From: Steinernema hermaphroditum
Taxonomy: Eukaryota; Nematoda; Chromadorea; Rhabditida; Steinernematidae
Length of the DNA: 64,000 bases
Assembly (NCBI GenBank): GCA_030435675.1
Contig: CM059621.1
Coordinates: 10,788,001 to 10,852,000, forward strand
Direction: 5' to 3'
The stretch's first letter is position 1; every line of letters begins with the position of its first letter. A program made the position numbers and the translations under genes. Below the pieces are notes generated by a model. That model was given only the letters and a program-made list of their open reading frames with translations, ran no database searches and was not told where the DNA came from. Positions 44,001 to 57,398 of this stretch are shown one piece after another.

Positions 44001-47000
44001 TGCCAGTGGTGACACAGATGTGTTTCGTCTTTATGGAGATTCGTGGAAAGGGATTTGCTTCAATAATAACAGTTCGGATCTAATCATCGGAGATCAGAAA
44101 ATCTCTCTAAACCGCTTAGTGGCCAGAACTCGGACCAGTTCGTCTTTGCACTTTGATTCCGAAATCGTTCTCCCCCTCACCACGCACGCGATACATTCTT
44201 CTCTCCCATGGCACCGACGTCTCAGGCCGTTCGGATCGGCGGTTTGGAAGTGAATTATCTGTAGTAATAATCACGTTTTGTAGGCCATTTCTCGAAGAGT
44301 CCAAATTGTTGCGAGTTCAAAATTGCTTCGAAATCATTGAAATGTGAAGCAGAACTAATTAGTTACTCCAAAGTCGACCTTAGAACTCGATTTGTGGAAA
44401 CTCAACTGCAAGCCAGCAAGCATAAAAATGATTAAATGTGCACTTGAGTCAACTTTCAACTTTATTAGGCCAATTCGCGGTGCCGCTCAGACGGTTGCTC
44501 TCAAAGAACGTTCACTGCTTCAAGCCTAAAAGGAGCGAGTGAACTTTGGAGACACGCGGCCTAGTGCAGCCGGAGACGTCAACTTGTCTGGATTACGGTA
44601 GCCTAATAACGCATTCGTCGGATTTCAATTTCGCATATTTAAATGGAGGATTCGTCGGAAGTGCGCCGTCGGAAACACGTCAGAAGCGGCGCCTGTGCAT
44701 AGACGATGCGTTTCCAAAAAGTTTGCGCAAAAAAAGGAAAAGTGCAAAAAAGACGAAAATAGATTATTCTTTACAAGCGCACGATTTCCAATGTTCACTT
44801 AATTATTCATAACCTGGCGACTTTGCATGGAGCAGCGCCTGAAGGTTGGACCTATAATTTACGGTATATGCGAAGGACGCGTGGGAAATGGCTTTCAAAA
44901 TTGCTCTTATATCCAAGAATTTGCTCTTATTATTCGTTTGATAAGGATTCAGGGCAAAAGGGGCCAGCGCCTTCCAGCAAAAAACCGGTCGGTGGGTTCA
45001 ATATCCAGGAGGAAAAGACACGTCTCTCAAGAACAGGGTTATCGTTTTATTTGGTTCGACATGGCCAAGAAGCTTTTCACAGTCGACTTCCACAATGCTT
45101 CGAAGCTACCGTTTTGACATAATATGTTCCAGCTGTAAGGGAAGTGGTCGACACAAATAAACGAAAGAATGTTAACGTATCGACACTTTTTGTAGCTGTG
45201 ATTTAAGATTGTTCATCCATCTGTCCTACTGTAAACGAGACAAAAATGTGTGTCTTGTCCCACAGCATACCAATTCAACTTCCAGTACGACCATTGGTCC
45301 AAAAACACTGCACATTTGCCACGCACCTACTTTGTATCCCCATTTTACGTCCCAGTCTCTCATTCTTTTTTTTTTCTTGTTCAGCCTACGAAGTTGTTTA
45401 TCCAGACGGTTGTCTACTGTGACACAAACGGAATGGAGTGGATTTGATAAATTCTATGAGATAGGATTGCTAGGAATTTGATATATTTACTTTTTCCACA
45501 ACTAGATTGACTTTTCTCAGTTAAATAGAAGCGTTGATAAGTCGGATGAGTCCTCTTCTATTGGTTTGATGTGAGATATACATGCATCTGGCAGAGTTTC
45601 TATGTGTCCTAAGTTCTGAACGAGGAGATGAACCGTCTGAGTGGCGCCAAGAGCTTCCGGAATGTACTCACACATCTGAATCCATCGATGGATCCTCGCC
45701 CCAAAGCACCCTAATCCCCTCGGATTCCGGCTCCTTAGCATCGCGATGTTTACAGGGGTGATAACTGATTAATAGGCTTTCCAAAATCCCAAAAGTTGCT
45801 TTTGCGAAACAGAAGGCAGCCGTAAGCCCCTTAGGGCTTCGGTTCACTCGGCCGGCCCTCCACCATCCGATCTTTCCTGATCAGCTTAGAAGCAAGAAAG
45901 TTGGATTAATAGAAGAAGATTAACCCAATAATCGTCCCGTCTTCATTTTGTGGCTGCTCCGGCCTCCAAGTTAAGGGGACTGATTATTGCTAGATCCCTA
46001 AAAGCACGATTATATTATGTTGGCACATTGAAAATGGGCCACTTGGTAAACATTCATTTTTTCGCCATGTTTACACTTGCGGCTAAATTGATTGGTGCGT
46101 TGTTGAGTACAGCGAACTCTCATCCCACACTATGATTCGACACTTGTCCATTGCATTCCTTTTGATCTTAGAGGTCTATTCATTGTTGATGGTCATTTTT
46201 TTGGTACCTTGAGATGGCAAAATGCGAAGTGATGTACGGGCTTCCTATGGTATTAATTGTGTGATGGACGGTGACTGCCTTCAACCACGTACATCATTGG
46301 GTCTTGCCTTCCGAATGCACCTATTGTTGTCTTCGTTATGTATCACAACATGAGCTAATCTCAAAAAGATGGTCTTTTCGGATCATCGGATCGGATCATG
46401 CTCCGTTAACGCCAACGTTTCCAATTGGTTAAGTACCGTAACAGAGAACGGGGATATAGAGCAGGTATCGCTCACTCACAGCTACCATGCACGCATAGCT
46501 ACTCCACGACCTCATGGTTACTTTACGGAAATAGAAGCCAAATGTGGGAAAAGTCATACTTTAGGAATGGTGCCTCCAACCTCACATTTTCAAGTTGACC
46601 CCCGGAATGGCTTTCCACTTTGAGCTGAGAGATTCCTTTTTTTGCTGTTTATCTATCATTCTCTTAGCTTTATCTAATCACCATTTGTGCTCGTCCACAA
46701 TTGACGATATCAGAGGAAATCACTCCGAATAAGACAAAGAGGTCGAAAATGAGACCAAAACATTTTTTAACTCGTAACTGCACATATTCTACGAACAATG
46801 GACCCAGCTTTTGCCCAAGGAGTGGGCTGTAGTTGTTCAGTCAAATGGTGAGTACCATGAAGTGAAATGGTTGAAACAATGCAAATAAACAATCATTACA
46901 AAAGCAGCCCATTTTCAATGTGCCAACCCAATACTTATCACTGCGCGCTTCAAAAAGACTCATCAATACAATCAGCAGGCTCCCAAGGACACCCCACTCT

Positions 47001-48373
47001 GCAACCCCTATCTCTGCTGTAGAAACACCGTTTTTGCGTCACCTTTCCTGTTGTTCGTTTATTTGCCCTAAAAATATCGCCTTCCCATCACCGTTGACTC
47101 TATTCCCGGCGCCTCATGTAGCCGGGATTGGGCGCGATGCTAATTATGTGATCGTGGGACTCTCCTCAATGAGCATCGTCAGAGTCCACGAGAAAGAAGC
47201 GGCGACAGCTGAAGAAACGCACAAACTCAGGAGCGGCATACTGTAGGCGTGACTCAGAGTCCGAAGCAAAATTGCAAATTCGCATTTAGTTGTGGTTTGC
47301 AACTACAAAAGCAAAAAGGAAAACGAGGAGTTTGTGGTTGTCGTAGTGCCTGTGAAAGAGAGCTGGAAGGACTCCGTTTTGGAATCGATGCCTCCGGTTG
47401 TAGTTGCACAGAATTGTAAAGAATTGGGAGTAGTACGAATTTTAGGAAAAAGCAGCCTCCTTACTGCGGTTATCAAAGAAGTATGCAGAGGAAATTGGCA
47501 GGACGCTATACTCTGATTGGACATTAATGGACCCAAATATTAGGTGGATTAGGTGTGAGAAAACCGAAATGCACCACAGTAACAGAAATTCAACCTCTAC
47601 CTGGACATTTTAAAAGTGCTCCCTTGACCTGTCCTTAGTTCTAAAGAGTAAGATTTTGCTGTCTCAAGCAAGGTGAGGTCTTCAAAATGGGCCTCAAGTG
47701 AAAAGGTCAGGCGAAAGGAATCTTTCTTGTGAACTCCAGTGATGCAAAGATCCAATATTCATTTTTTTGATTGGGCGTAACATCCAGGTTTGGCTTATGC
47801 TCATACCTATACATTGAAAGTGAGTCCATTTTCTAAGATAGAACTCTCCACCCTAGACAATCTGATAAATCTTAGAATACTTGTCTAAGAGATAGAAACT
47901 ATTGAATCCTTGTCTTGGAGATGCACTCCACGGCTCAGTTTACAGTGGCTCAAAATTCCGTAATCTTCGTACAATCGTGAACTCCATGCGTGTGGTCTGC
48001 GTTATTTCCAATTCAAATGTGAACCAAAATCGCCTGTTTTAGTATGTTTTTCGTGAATAGAGCCGCTTACACAAAGCAAAAACCTCAACTACGAAGAAAT
48101 TAATTTTGATCAGGAAATTTTTGCATTTTAACACCACGTTCCATATTCAAGGACTATATTCAACACTATATTTTGCGCCTAAGGTTTCTTGTCTTTTGTT
48201 CTAAGTTCTAGGATTTCATCGTAATAAATAAGTAAAATCGAAAAAAATTTTCTTTCACAAAATAAACAAAAGCCTAAAAATTGTGGGACACAGAATCCAT
48301 TTTTTTCATTTTTTTGATCCGATCAAAAAGTCGGAAAAAATGAATTCTCTTAGGCTTGGGCAAAAACATCTTA
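41052..48373. other. Gene desert, left part
   Basis: About 7.3 kb with no supported gene. The first 1 kb is G+C-rich and may be the promoter of the three-finger gene; after about 42.7 kb the DNA becomes AT-rich. Open frames are short and overlap on both strands. TACNGTA heptamers recur (near 42116, 42304, 43018, 44594, 44861, 46435, 47243). A 74-codon frame at 47292-47516 with a run of valines looks like chance. Confidence 0.5.
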
Positions 48374-48792
48374 AGGCTGGGCCATACTTCTGAGACGCAG
48401 GCTGTGTCTCACATTTTTGTTTGCGATTTTTAGGTTTCTTTTTATGTGGTTTGCTGATATATGAGCCACGCGCAAGAGTCGCGCATCACTCATCCACCGT
48501 GTACGGGCAAAAAATTGGAATGAGATTCAAGGCTGCTGACTTGTGGGCGATTCTTTCTGTATCTCACCATGTGAGTCATGACTCATGTCTCAAGACCGTG
48601 AGACACAGAAAGAATTGAACACAGCTCACGAGTTACCGTTCCTGTTCGAGTGATCTTTATAGTGAACTGTTCCTGAGTGATGCGCGACTCATGCGCGTAG
48701 CTCACATTCCAGCAAGCCAGATAAGATTAAACTTAAAAACCGCAAACAAAAATTTGAGACACAGCCTGTGTCTCAGAAGTATGGCCCAGCCT
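48374..48792. mobile_element. Foldback MITE, PIF/Harbinger-like
   Basis: A 419-bp element without coding capacity, flanked on both sides by TTA (48371-48373 and 48793-48795), the 3-bp target duplication typical of PIF/Harbinger elements. The ends start AGGCTGGGCCATACTTCTGA and finish with its reverse complement. The inverted repeats run inward for about 120 bp with a modest number of mismatches, so nearly the whole element can fold into one hairpin. A subterminal palindrome GAGACACAGGCTGTGTCTC sits in each arm (one mismatch on the left). A non-autonomous element moved by a transposase elsewhere is the natural reading. Confidence 0.8.
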
Positions 48793-50775
48793 TTAGGCTT
48801 TCAGAACTTCTCTCTCAATTTTTCAAAGCTTTTGCGAACAGAAATTCGAATTGAGGAGTTGTCAAGAAGCTTAAGGGATATAGGGAAGCCTTAAGGGAAG
48901 CCCTGAAGTCTGTTTGCACGGTTCGATACTGTATAAACGAGTAGAAATTTTATTTTTCGGCGATTTCTTTATTCATGCACACTGGTGAACTTGGATTACA
49001 AAATGGTCTTCTTTAAACAGGTTAACTAGATCGCCGGTCGATCCTTTTTTGTCGGAGTCGGATTTCGGGGGAATTTTGGCAAATGTGAATCAGTTTTTTA
49101 CTTACAGTTTGAAATTCCCATTTTTTCAATTAAATTACTAGAGTAATAAACTAGTAACTTCTGAAGAAACTCCTTTTTTAGGTGAGGACGCAGGACACAC
49201 CCAATGAACTAAATAAAGCTCATTCACTTATACGGGAACGGTAGCAAGGTAGACGGTAACTCATCTCCGTAGAACATCATAGCTAAGGGGACTCACCAGA
49301 GGGGTCGTCGGAGAGATCATCCAGAAGACGAGCAGACGGTCCGTAGTCGATGAAAGATGTTTGGCACAGGCCTGGGCACGCGGAATTTAAGTCCGATTCC
49401 TGCAGCGAACGACTCCGCCTTCGAGGGTGCACAAGAGAAGTAGCGAAAACAGAGCGGACACGCGGGTGACTTATCCAGTCGACGTCAAGAAGGACCCCCG
49501 GGACAGGTCGCGACCCACGTTGACGAAAGAGTCCTCAGAAACTCGGATCTTTCGAGAGGTGACGAAGTCGCCACGTGCATGACTAATCGGCGTTGTTTTG
49601 ATCACGTGGGCGTTCGTGCCGGGATCAAAATGTCCCTTTGGGACGAGAAGCGGTCGTTTTCCCGATTAAGCGTCTGTTTAGTCTCGGAGAATCGAAAGAG
49701 GACCTTTTCTTAAGAAATTATAGAGCTGATGTATAAACAGGACTATGCAAAACACGCTTTTGAAAAGGTCACACCAGATCACCATTGACCACTGGATTCA
49801 CTCTTTCATATGTGCTGCTCTGGGAGTCAAAGAAAAAATGTAAAAGAATCCCTAGTTGACCCAGCCTTGCATTCTCATAAGGCTTTTCCGCAATACATAT
49901 TTTCAAAATCTATGTCAAGTTACCTAATTTCAAGCTAAAAATTAAACAGAACCTTACATAAAATAAATGATAAAAAGGAGATTAAAAATTGGAAGTCCTC
50001 ATAATCTTGGGAAGGTGCAAAACATGGACACTGATCACTCATGTACTCAGTCCGTATCCATGTTTTATACCCCTTCATACCCTTCATAATTTTAGAGAAC
50101 TTTTATTTTCCTAGAAATTCTTTAATTTTCTTTTTGGTAAATTACTCATTTACTCGGAATTTCAATTTCGGGGCGCATCATCATTCCGGCCATTTTGGGC
50201 TTCGGTTCCCCAGAAACCAAAAAGACGAAAAATAACACGTACATGAAGAATATGTGCTGTGAAATGGGACAAAGGGACATGCAGAGATTGTTTTCTAAAG
50301 GACTTCCAACAGTCATTCCACAAATCGCATTTCTTTCCACGCCAAAAAAATGACCGATTCCCGCGTCTCTCATGACTATGCTCCTTTCCCCTTCTATTTT
50401 TAGCACGGGTAGGCACTTGGACCCTCCACTGGCCTTCAGCTTTTCCTATCCTCGTGTTAGTCACTTCTTGGCAAATTCCGCAAGCGTGTGAAGACGACGC
50501 TTATCCGTCTTGCGTAACTCCATGATATTCACACAGCAGAGCTCAGAGATTATGGCACTTTAGATCTGATCAGGAAGCGATGAGAATTCCGGCAAAAAAA
50601 AAGCAAAAAGCAGTGAAAGTAGAGGAATTCCTGGAAGGCTCAGAGGGAATCCTATTTGCGTTCACGGGACGTCACGGACCTTCTCACGATCCTGATTTCT
50701 ACGTGAATCACTGCGAATCGCTCCCTGCTCCTTTAAAGATCCCAAAGGCCAGGTAGCCGGAGAGTCAACAGCCTT
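48793..50775. other. Gene desert, middle part
   Basis: About 2 kb, AT-rich, no supported gene. Nothing notable beyond short overlapping frames. Confidence 0.45.
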
Positions 50776-51013
50776 ACGGGGCTTCTAATCGCCGAATTTT
50801 CGCTTCTGAACGTCCAAACAGATTGAAAGTCCGAGTAGGGATTCCGAACGTTTCTCCGCACACACTCCCTAATCCCATCTCCGAGGGAACGGCCACCTTG
50901 AAACCGAGCAGAAGAAGCTGCAGAGGCTCCCCCACAGTTTCCTGCTCGATGATGCACGGGATCTTCGTCGTCCCGTCGCTGCTCGGGTGCGTCACAATCC
51001 GCCACTTCGTTCG
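50776..51013 (-). pseudogene. Exon-like coding block, possible gene relic
   Basis: An open stretch of 79 codons on -, with G/C-rich third positions unlike the surrounding AT-rich DNA. It reads THPSSDGTTKIPCIIEQE, then LLLLGFKVAVPSEMGLGSVC, then GETFGIPTRTFNLFG, which looks like a folded protein rather than chance. It ends at a stop that overlaps a good donor (CC|GTAAGG after 50778). I could not find joining exons on either side, and no family is recognised. It could be one exon of an unresolved gene or a decayed copy. Confidence 0.35.
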
Positions 51014-51156
51014 TCACAAAGTGATTAATTTGGAGGAAGTATCGTAATCCGGAAGGCTCGGCGAAACTTCGGAGAATCCGACGGGAAGTGGGCACATAAG
51101 TGAGCTCTAACCATCGACGACATATCCGCAAAGGTCGTCTTTGATTGGCTACGGTA

Positions 51157-51180
51157 GCCATTTTTTGGACAATAACAAAT
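51157..51180. repeat. 24-bp direct repeat, copy 1
   Basis: GCCATTTTTTGGACAATAAC plus AAAT, identical to 51970-51993, 813 bp apart in the same orientation; flanks differ. Confidence 0.75.
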
Positions 51181-51969
51181 AGTGTTTTGGTGTTTTCCTT
51201 GTCACAAACTTTTAAAGGCGCCCTGGATTCGAGGATCTTGTTAAGCACAGGGATTCTCCTACGGAAATTCATGGAACGCGCCATTTCGAGAGGAATTGAG
51301 TCAAATTGGTTAAGAAATAGGAAAAATAGGAATTGGTTCGATCGAGCCCCACAGAGGATCTTCTATTGTGATCTTCAGTCTTTACATGGGCCGTGCGTTT
51401 CATGTTCACTCGACTTTCTAAGGTCTCCTCTGTCTGTTATATCACTATTCATTTCGATTTACAACTATCACTTAGGACGCTTCCCTTGGAGACATCCGCC
51501 TGCATTAGAAAAAATGCATCAGATGACGATTTCGGAATCCAAGTTTTTAATACGAGAATCAATGCAATCAGCTTTTGTAGCTTAAAGAAGCAGTGTCACA
51601 AACTTAAGCACCGGTAACGGTATCATTCTTCAGTGCTCCGCCACTTCCATGCTGCGACGAGAAACATTTTGGTGAAGGCGGCTCTTGACGTTGATGACTT
51701 CGTGGCGAAGAATGATACTCGTGCTCAAAAATTAGTGTTCAGAAAAGCCCGTACCCTCGTAGTGGGTCATGTGGTTTCCGCAGTTCAGATACTGTAATCA
51801 ATGTTAGAGTGGTTCGCATAGTAAAGCCACAACACAGTGTGACTAAACTGCAAGTGAAGTTTGTCGTCGAATAGATCCAAGTCTTAATTTTTGAAGGTGA
51901 AAAACTGTGTCATTATCATCTGTGCTTCACGATTTTTCGGCGAGCGGTCGGTCCCTCAGTCGCTTCCTG

Positions 51970-51993
51970 GCCATTTTTTGGACAATAACAAAT
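51970..51993. repeat. 24-bp direct repeat, copy 2
   Basis: Identical to 51157-51180. Confidence 0.75.
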
Positions 51994-54900
51994 CGTTCAA
52001 ATACCGTGAATTATCTTTTTCTCCATTGAGAATAAACTAGAAATTGAAACTAACAAGGGAACCTCCTGAAGTAAAATTGTCCCTTGTAAGTGAAAAAAAC
52101 AATTCTTCCAAGACCCTTTTTGTCTTTCACTTTTTCCCTTTATTTGCTGTTCTGTCAATTTATGTTGGACAAAGCAGGCTTTGAGGTTATCAATATGGTC
52201 CATACTGTAGAACGCTATACAACGTTTGCTCTAAATTCTCTCTCCCCACACGTCACACGTATAGTTCTTCCCCCCAGACGAAAGGGAGGGACAATATGGT
52301 ATTGAGTGGGGCCACTGGAGACTCAGAAGCGATCTGTGGAGCGGGACGATCCCCCTGGCGACTCATCTTGACGTAAAGTGGAAAGCGGACGTAAGCACGC
52401 ATACTTCGGTTAATTCGGCATCAAAACACAAGAATAGTTGATGTGAGATAAAGGTCACGGACGACCAGGGCCGGTCACGCGTTGTTGCCTTCGGCTTCCT
52501 ACCGTACCCCTGGACATGATCATAGAGAGAAACATGTCAACAGGCGATGAGTTCTTCCGCCGCGCCGGAAATCAGGCGGAGGCCTCGAGAGCGCTGGAAG
52601 TGCGTCCAGATCGAGAGCGAGCATCGGGACGGGTTGGCCTCTCAGTTTCTGTTTCTGGAGGTCAGGAGGCGCGGTCTGCAGAACGCAAAGAGCGCCAAGG
52701 AGGAAATCGGCTAATTGCTTTTGAATGTGCGAAACTTGGAATATTATTAGATAGTTTTACGTATAGAGCGTTTCCTTTCAGCAGAATTCGACGAAAACAC
52801 CAATTGGATCACGTGAACACGAGCTAAATCAAAGCCTTCTACAGAGGACATGTCGAAGGAGAAGAAATTAGATTAGATAGATTAAGTAGAAGGCACCATT
52901 TCAAACAGCTTTCTGCGACAGCGAATGAGATATACTGAAACGCTCCTACAGTCAAGTCTTCTGTCAATGGAAACGGAAATTCTGCGTCCTACCACGACCT
53001 ATCTCGTCCTAACAATTTTGAAAGATAATTTAGCCAACGAGTATGCTTGGCAGAGTCCGTCAAGTTCGTAATTAAGTTCACCTTTTTAAGCTTTGACTGC
53101 TCACCCACTCTTGCCTCTTAAAAGTATTCTTCTCTCCACTGACTTTACAGTTAATATCGGTAAATGCTACAAATGAATGATGTGTCCAGAAACGGCGAAC
53201 TGTCCTGCAACCTCTGCACCTCTGTTCAAGCTTTTAATTTTGGATTCTAAGCGAAAGTGTTCATTTCATTGTTCGCTTTCGATTTTGAGCCCATAAATCT
53301 TGAAACGAATGTAGCATCTTAGGATCTCGCCAATGGGATGACCCCGTTTCAGGGTAGCGAAGTAAAAATCGAATTCTGAGAGAAGGTCTTACATAAACTC
53401 AATCAAAAAGTTAGATGTTACGACGTCAAAAAGTTACGACTCGGGAATATGTAGTGGCGGTCAAAGAATGTCCAAGAGGACTTATTCCGTAAACAAGCAT
53501 TCATAGATTGTGTCCATTCGAGAATTGACTCCGAGTGCAGAGCAGTCTATGCCACATGGCTTGAAGTGCAAGAATGACCTCAAAATTGAATAAACACAGA
53601 AGACACCCACATCACGAAGAAACAAGGTGTCTTGTCAAAGGATACTCGGGAGCTCCAACTCGAAAAGTCACTCACATGAATGTGTCCAAAAGTGCTCGAC
53701 TTGCTACAAGCAACTACTCGTCCTGACTTCGAAGAGTCACTTCGTCCTGGAAACTAAACATAGACGAAGAGATGCTAAAATATCTCTCGAAATCGCGGAT
53801 CCGGTTTTAGGATTGTCCAGCGTCAAAGAGACAAGACGTCTCTGCGTGCACTACGGTAATCCGAGGATAAAAACAATTTTTGGTCAAGCTCGAGAGATCA
53901 CTTAGATGTCGCATGCAAGCCTAAAGGCCACTACATGCGTGTCTCTACAGATCGTCCGGAAATTGGATGACGTCCGCTGCAATTAGTCGGCGTCGTCGAT
54001 CGGTGGAATCAAAAACGCAGTCGGAAAGTCGTCTTCTGCTCTCGTTGGTTCCGAGAAAGACACAGAAGTGGCGCATTTCCGAGCACACTTCGAGCCTCTC
54101 CTGTGGGACAAAAAGCGTCAGCCAACGTGATCAGTCCAGTTGGGGATTACGTCGATCGGCTACTCATCAAAAACAAAAACTATTTTAAACGATCGCCATT
54201 TCCTGACTGAAAGGGTAATCCGTCCAAAGGTTGTGTCCGGCTGCAAGCAGATCCGAGGGCTTCTTGGATCCGAAGAATTGGAGTCGGGCCCCGATCAGCG
54301 GGACTCTAATCTGCTTGGCGCAATTCTAAGACTTCCGCGAGAGATTATCGCGCGGGGGTGATTGGAAACTGCAAAGTGGCGATGAAGGGGCTCGCGGCCA
54401 GAAAATCAGAATGAGGAATTCGAGGCGATTAATGCCCGGGCTTCCCTCACAGTCTTCGGCGAATTCCTGCTTTCCTGTTCAGGGAGATACCACTGAAGTT
54501 CCGAGGGAGATTTGTGCATCAGGGACAAATCTGCTCGTTTCCAGCCACAAATCACAGCTTCTTCTGCAGAGCGCAAACAAGGCTCTTGACCTGCCGGGAA
54601 TCCTTAATGTCCACTTGCAGCACATAAAGGCTTTTTTAAAGTCTGATCGGTAGAAGGCGATCCTTCGTTGTGGGTAGAAACTCGTCATGTAACGTGCGTA
54701 TACGTAGCCTAGTCACCAAGTTCTTTTTTTATGGCACCGTGATGTGTACTGTCTCAGATTAGGATTAACATAAGCTTGCCTGTGTTTTAAATGTAGTGTT
54801 ATAAATAAGCGTTCCAAGTTTAAATTCGACTTTGGAAAGAACGCGCTTTTGTTTTTGTGCAAGTAGAAATGTCGCAGAAGTCGTGGAAAACACATCTAAA

Positions 54901-57097
54901 AGTCTGAGGCTAGCATTTTGCCGTGAACTCTTGTGGCTCTGAAGACGGACTACAAACGGGTTACAGGGCGAATATCAAATTTTTGGAAAAAAAAAGCCAT
55001 AGAAATTCATTTGTAAAGTTATGAACCTATTCACTGCAAAATGTGCCAAAAATGTTGTTTTCAGACTGTCTCTGGAGGTCTGCGACATATAGAAGAGCAA
55101 GTTGGTCGTATTCACTTTTGGCAATCTGTCTGAGAATGATCGGTGTAACTCTCTAGTTAAAAGATATGAGGGCCTCTCAAGGAGACGCTTTATTTGGCGC
55201 ACTTTATGTTTTGTCACCACAATCAGTGGCACTTATCCGTGGTATTGATTCCTTATAAATAAGTTCGCCCCTCGGAAGCAGCAAGTCGTTCCACGTAGTG
55301 CAAAGCCGACTTTTGTCACAGCTTTGCAGGATGAGTGGGTGGAATCAGAGTCAGGAAAACTTTCTCAACCGGAAGCGAATCGCCATCGACATTCTGCTGA
55401 TATTGACCTGCTTTAGGCCCAAAAGAAAAAACAGTCGTGACGCGGAGAAAGTGCTTCTTCCCAAAGATAATTTGCTTAATGGTGTTGGTATTTAAGAGAT
55501 GTCCACAACGTCATCTGATACATCTAGTTATGCTGTTAATCCTTAGCACAACGTATGGCGAGAGCGGGCGATGGGGGGCGACGCAGTGAAAGCTCATGTA
55601 GAACTGGATCTTGAAAGACCCAAGAAAATTCGGAGAAATGATCTCTGTCATCGAGTGTTTAAGATGATCTCTCCGTAATCCTCCACCCTCGCCTAATAGC
55701 TCGGAGTTCGTCCAACCTCAATCGCCGGATTCGGAGTTATTAAGTGAGGGTGGAAGATTAGGGGAAGATCCACTGGTCGATCCCGGTTTAGAGCTTAGGC
55801 GTGTAAGGCGACGGAAATGAGAAAATGATGAATTCCGGAGGTCAACGACGATTTCCGCTGAATGACTAATGAATTTGCGTAACATTGCGCATCTTCTTCC
55901 CAATTAGATCCCAACGTAATACACCGGAAGAATGACTTGATCTTTGGACGACCACTGTTGAGAAATCGAAGAACTCATCTAGAAGAACAGAATCTAAACG
56001 TCTAAAAATTTCCTCAGATAGCCATAACCAGCCCAGGTCACCCTGAATACATCACTCCTCGGCTTTTTTTGCGGGAAGGGTCGGAGGTAGAAGATACAGT
56101 AGGGACCACGAAACGACAGCGGGCACCAGATATTACCCTGAGATTGGCCCTGAGACCCATGAGCTCCCTTCCATGAATTGTGAATGGAAAACGATTCCAA
56201 AGCCAGGTTTTGTCCTTCAGCGTGACCTAATCATTTCAACTTAAATGCGACCGAAAAAATGTATGGATTGCCCTGAGATTGTTGATCAGTGGTTACCCCT
56301 ACGTTGCATAACATGCGAAATTTGATGAGTGAATCAAACCACACAGTTCAAAGGATCAGAGCGGAAAGGGCTTAAATTACGATCTGTCGGCGCCTCCCTA
56401 AACCAATAACCCCCCTTTCGTGCTAGAGGGATCTTTTTCTTGACGAAGAGGTACTGTTACATGTCTCGCAGATTCAGCACAAAGCCGATGAATGTTCAGG
56501 CGTTCTGGGTGAAATTCTCAGGAGTTTACCCTTTTTCTGAGGGTTCTCCCGTAAACTTGGAATTGTGAACCATTTAAAGTGCGGCCAAATTCAAGGAGAC
56601 GAGTCACATTCATCTGAGCAGAGCTTCACGCCGTGGAGTATCCATTCGTCGGCCGAGTTCTCATGAGCCAGAGTCTAATTATCTCTTGGGAAAAAAACTC
56701 TCATTAAGCTGTCAGACCACACGCAAATATTTTCCACATCCATTTCCACTATGGTAAGCCGTAGTTGGAGAGGAATAGTGACATCTAATGATTTTAAGGT
56801 TCAGAGTGCATACTTAGCGATGTGGCAAAAATTTAGGTCACATTCCATAGAAAGAACTTCGATACAAAACGTAGTTCCGGAGAAAAACCAGAATTTACTC
56901 AAAAAAAGGCTTTCAGAACCCTTTAGACCGATGTGCAGTCAGAGGAGCTCCGACGATGACACTTCGGGTCTCTTTAGCCAGCTCGTTAGCCAACCAGTAT
57001 ATTTTGGCGCTATTGTGGGTAGTTTAACGGGCAGAGCTTTCTCGTTTTGTTGGGTTAGAGGTGCGAAATTCTCATTTTTGCACCAAATTTTTTTTGC
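51994..57097. other. Gene desert, right part
   Basis: About 5.1 kb, mostly AT-rich, no supported gene. Frames such as 52516-52827 and the left part of 56751-57251 show no family resemblance or consistent splicing. TACNGTA heptamers occur near 52204, 52498, 53853 and 56096. Confidence 0.45.
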
Positions 57098-57127
57098 GCC
57101 TTTTATCTTCTTTCTTTTGCCTTGGCA
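57098..57127. repeat. 30-bp direct repeat, copy 1
   Basis: Pyrimidine-rich GCCTTTTATCTTCTTTCTTT and onward, matching 57369-57398 at 29 of 30 positions, same orientation. Confidence 0.75.
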
Positions 57128-57368
57128 GAATACAGTCACCCCCTGCCTTACAAGTCCTTCTTGTCTCTTCTCATGTGCTACCGTGTACGCACCACAGTAC
57201 TCTACAGTTTCGATAGAGATCAGTGCTGTAGATGATGCTTCCTTGTTCTAATTCAATTGTCATTGTGGCCACATTGATCGGTTCTCTGCAACTGGAATCC
57301 TTCATTCTAGCGTCTCAGTACTCTTTAGTGACCTTCCAAGGCAAGAACGAAATGAAGAATCCTCGAAA

Positions 57369-57398
57369 GCCTTTTATCTTCTTTCTTTTGCCTCGGCA
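57369..57398. repeat. 30-bp direct repeat, copy 2
   Basis: Matches 57098-57127 with one T/C difference. Sequences further out (near 56660-56730 and 57550-57615) also look loosely alike, so a larger old duplication is possible. Confidence 0.7.

Noticed and set aside
50733..51284. 183-codon frame on - overlapping the exon-like block
   Set aside because: It is in a different frame from the block whose codon bias looks coding; Arg-rich translation suggests a shadow.
56751..57251. 166-codon frame on + in the gene desert
   Set aside because: Contains one of the 30-bp repeats and has no conserved segment; judged chance.
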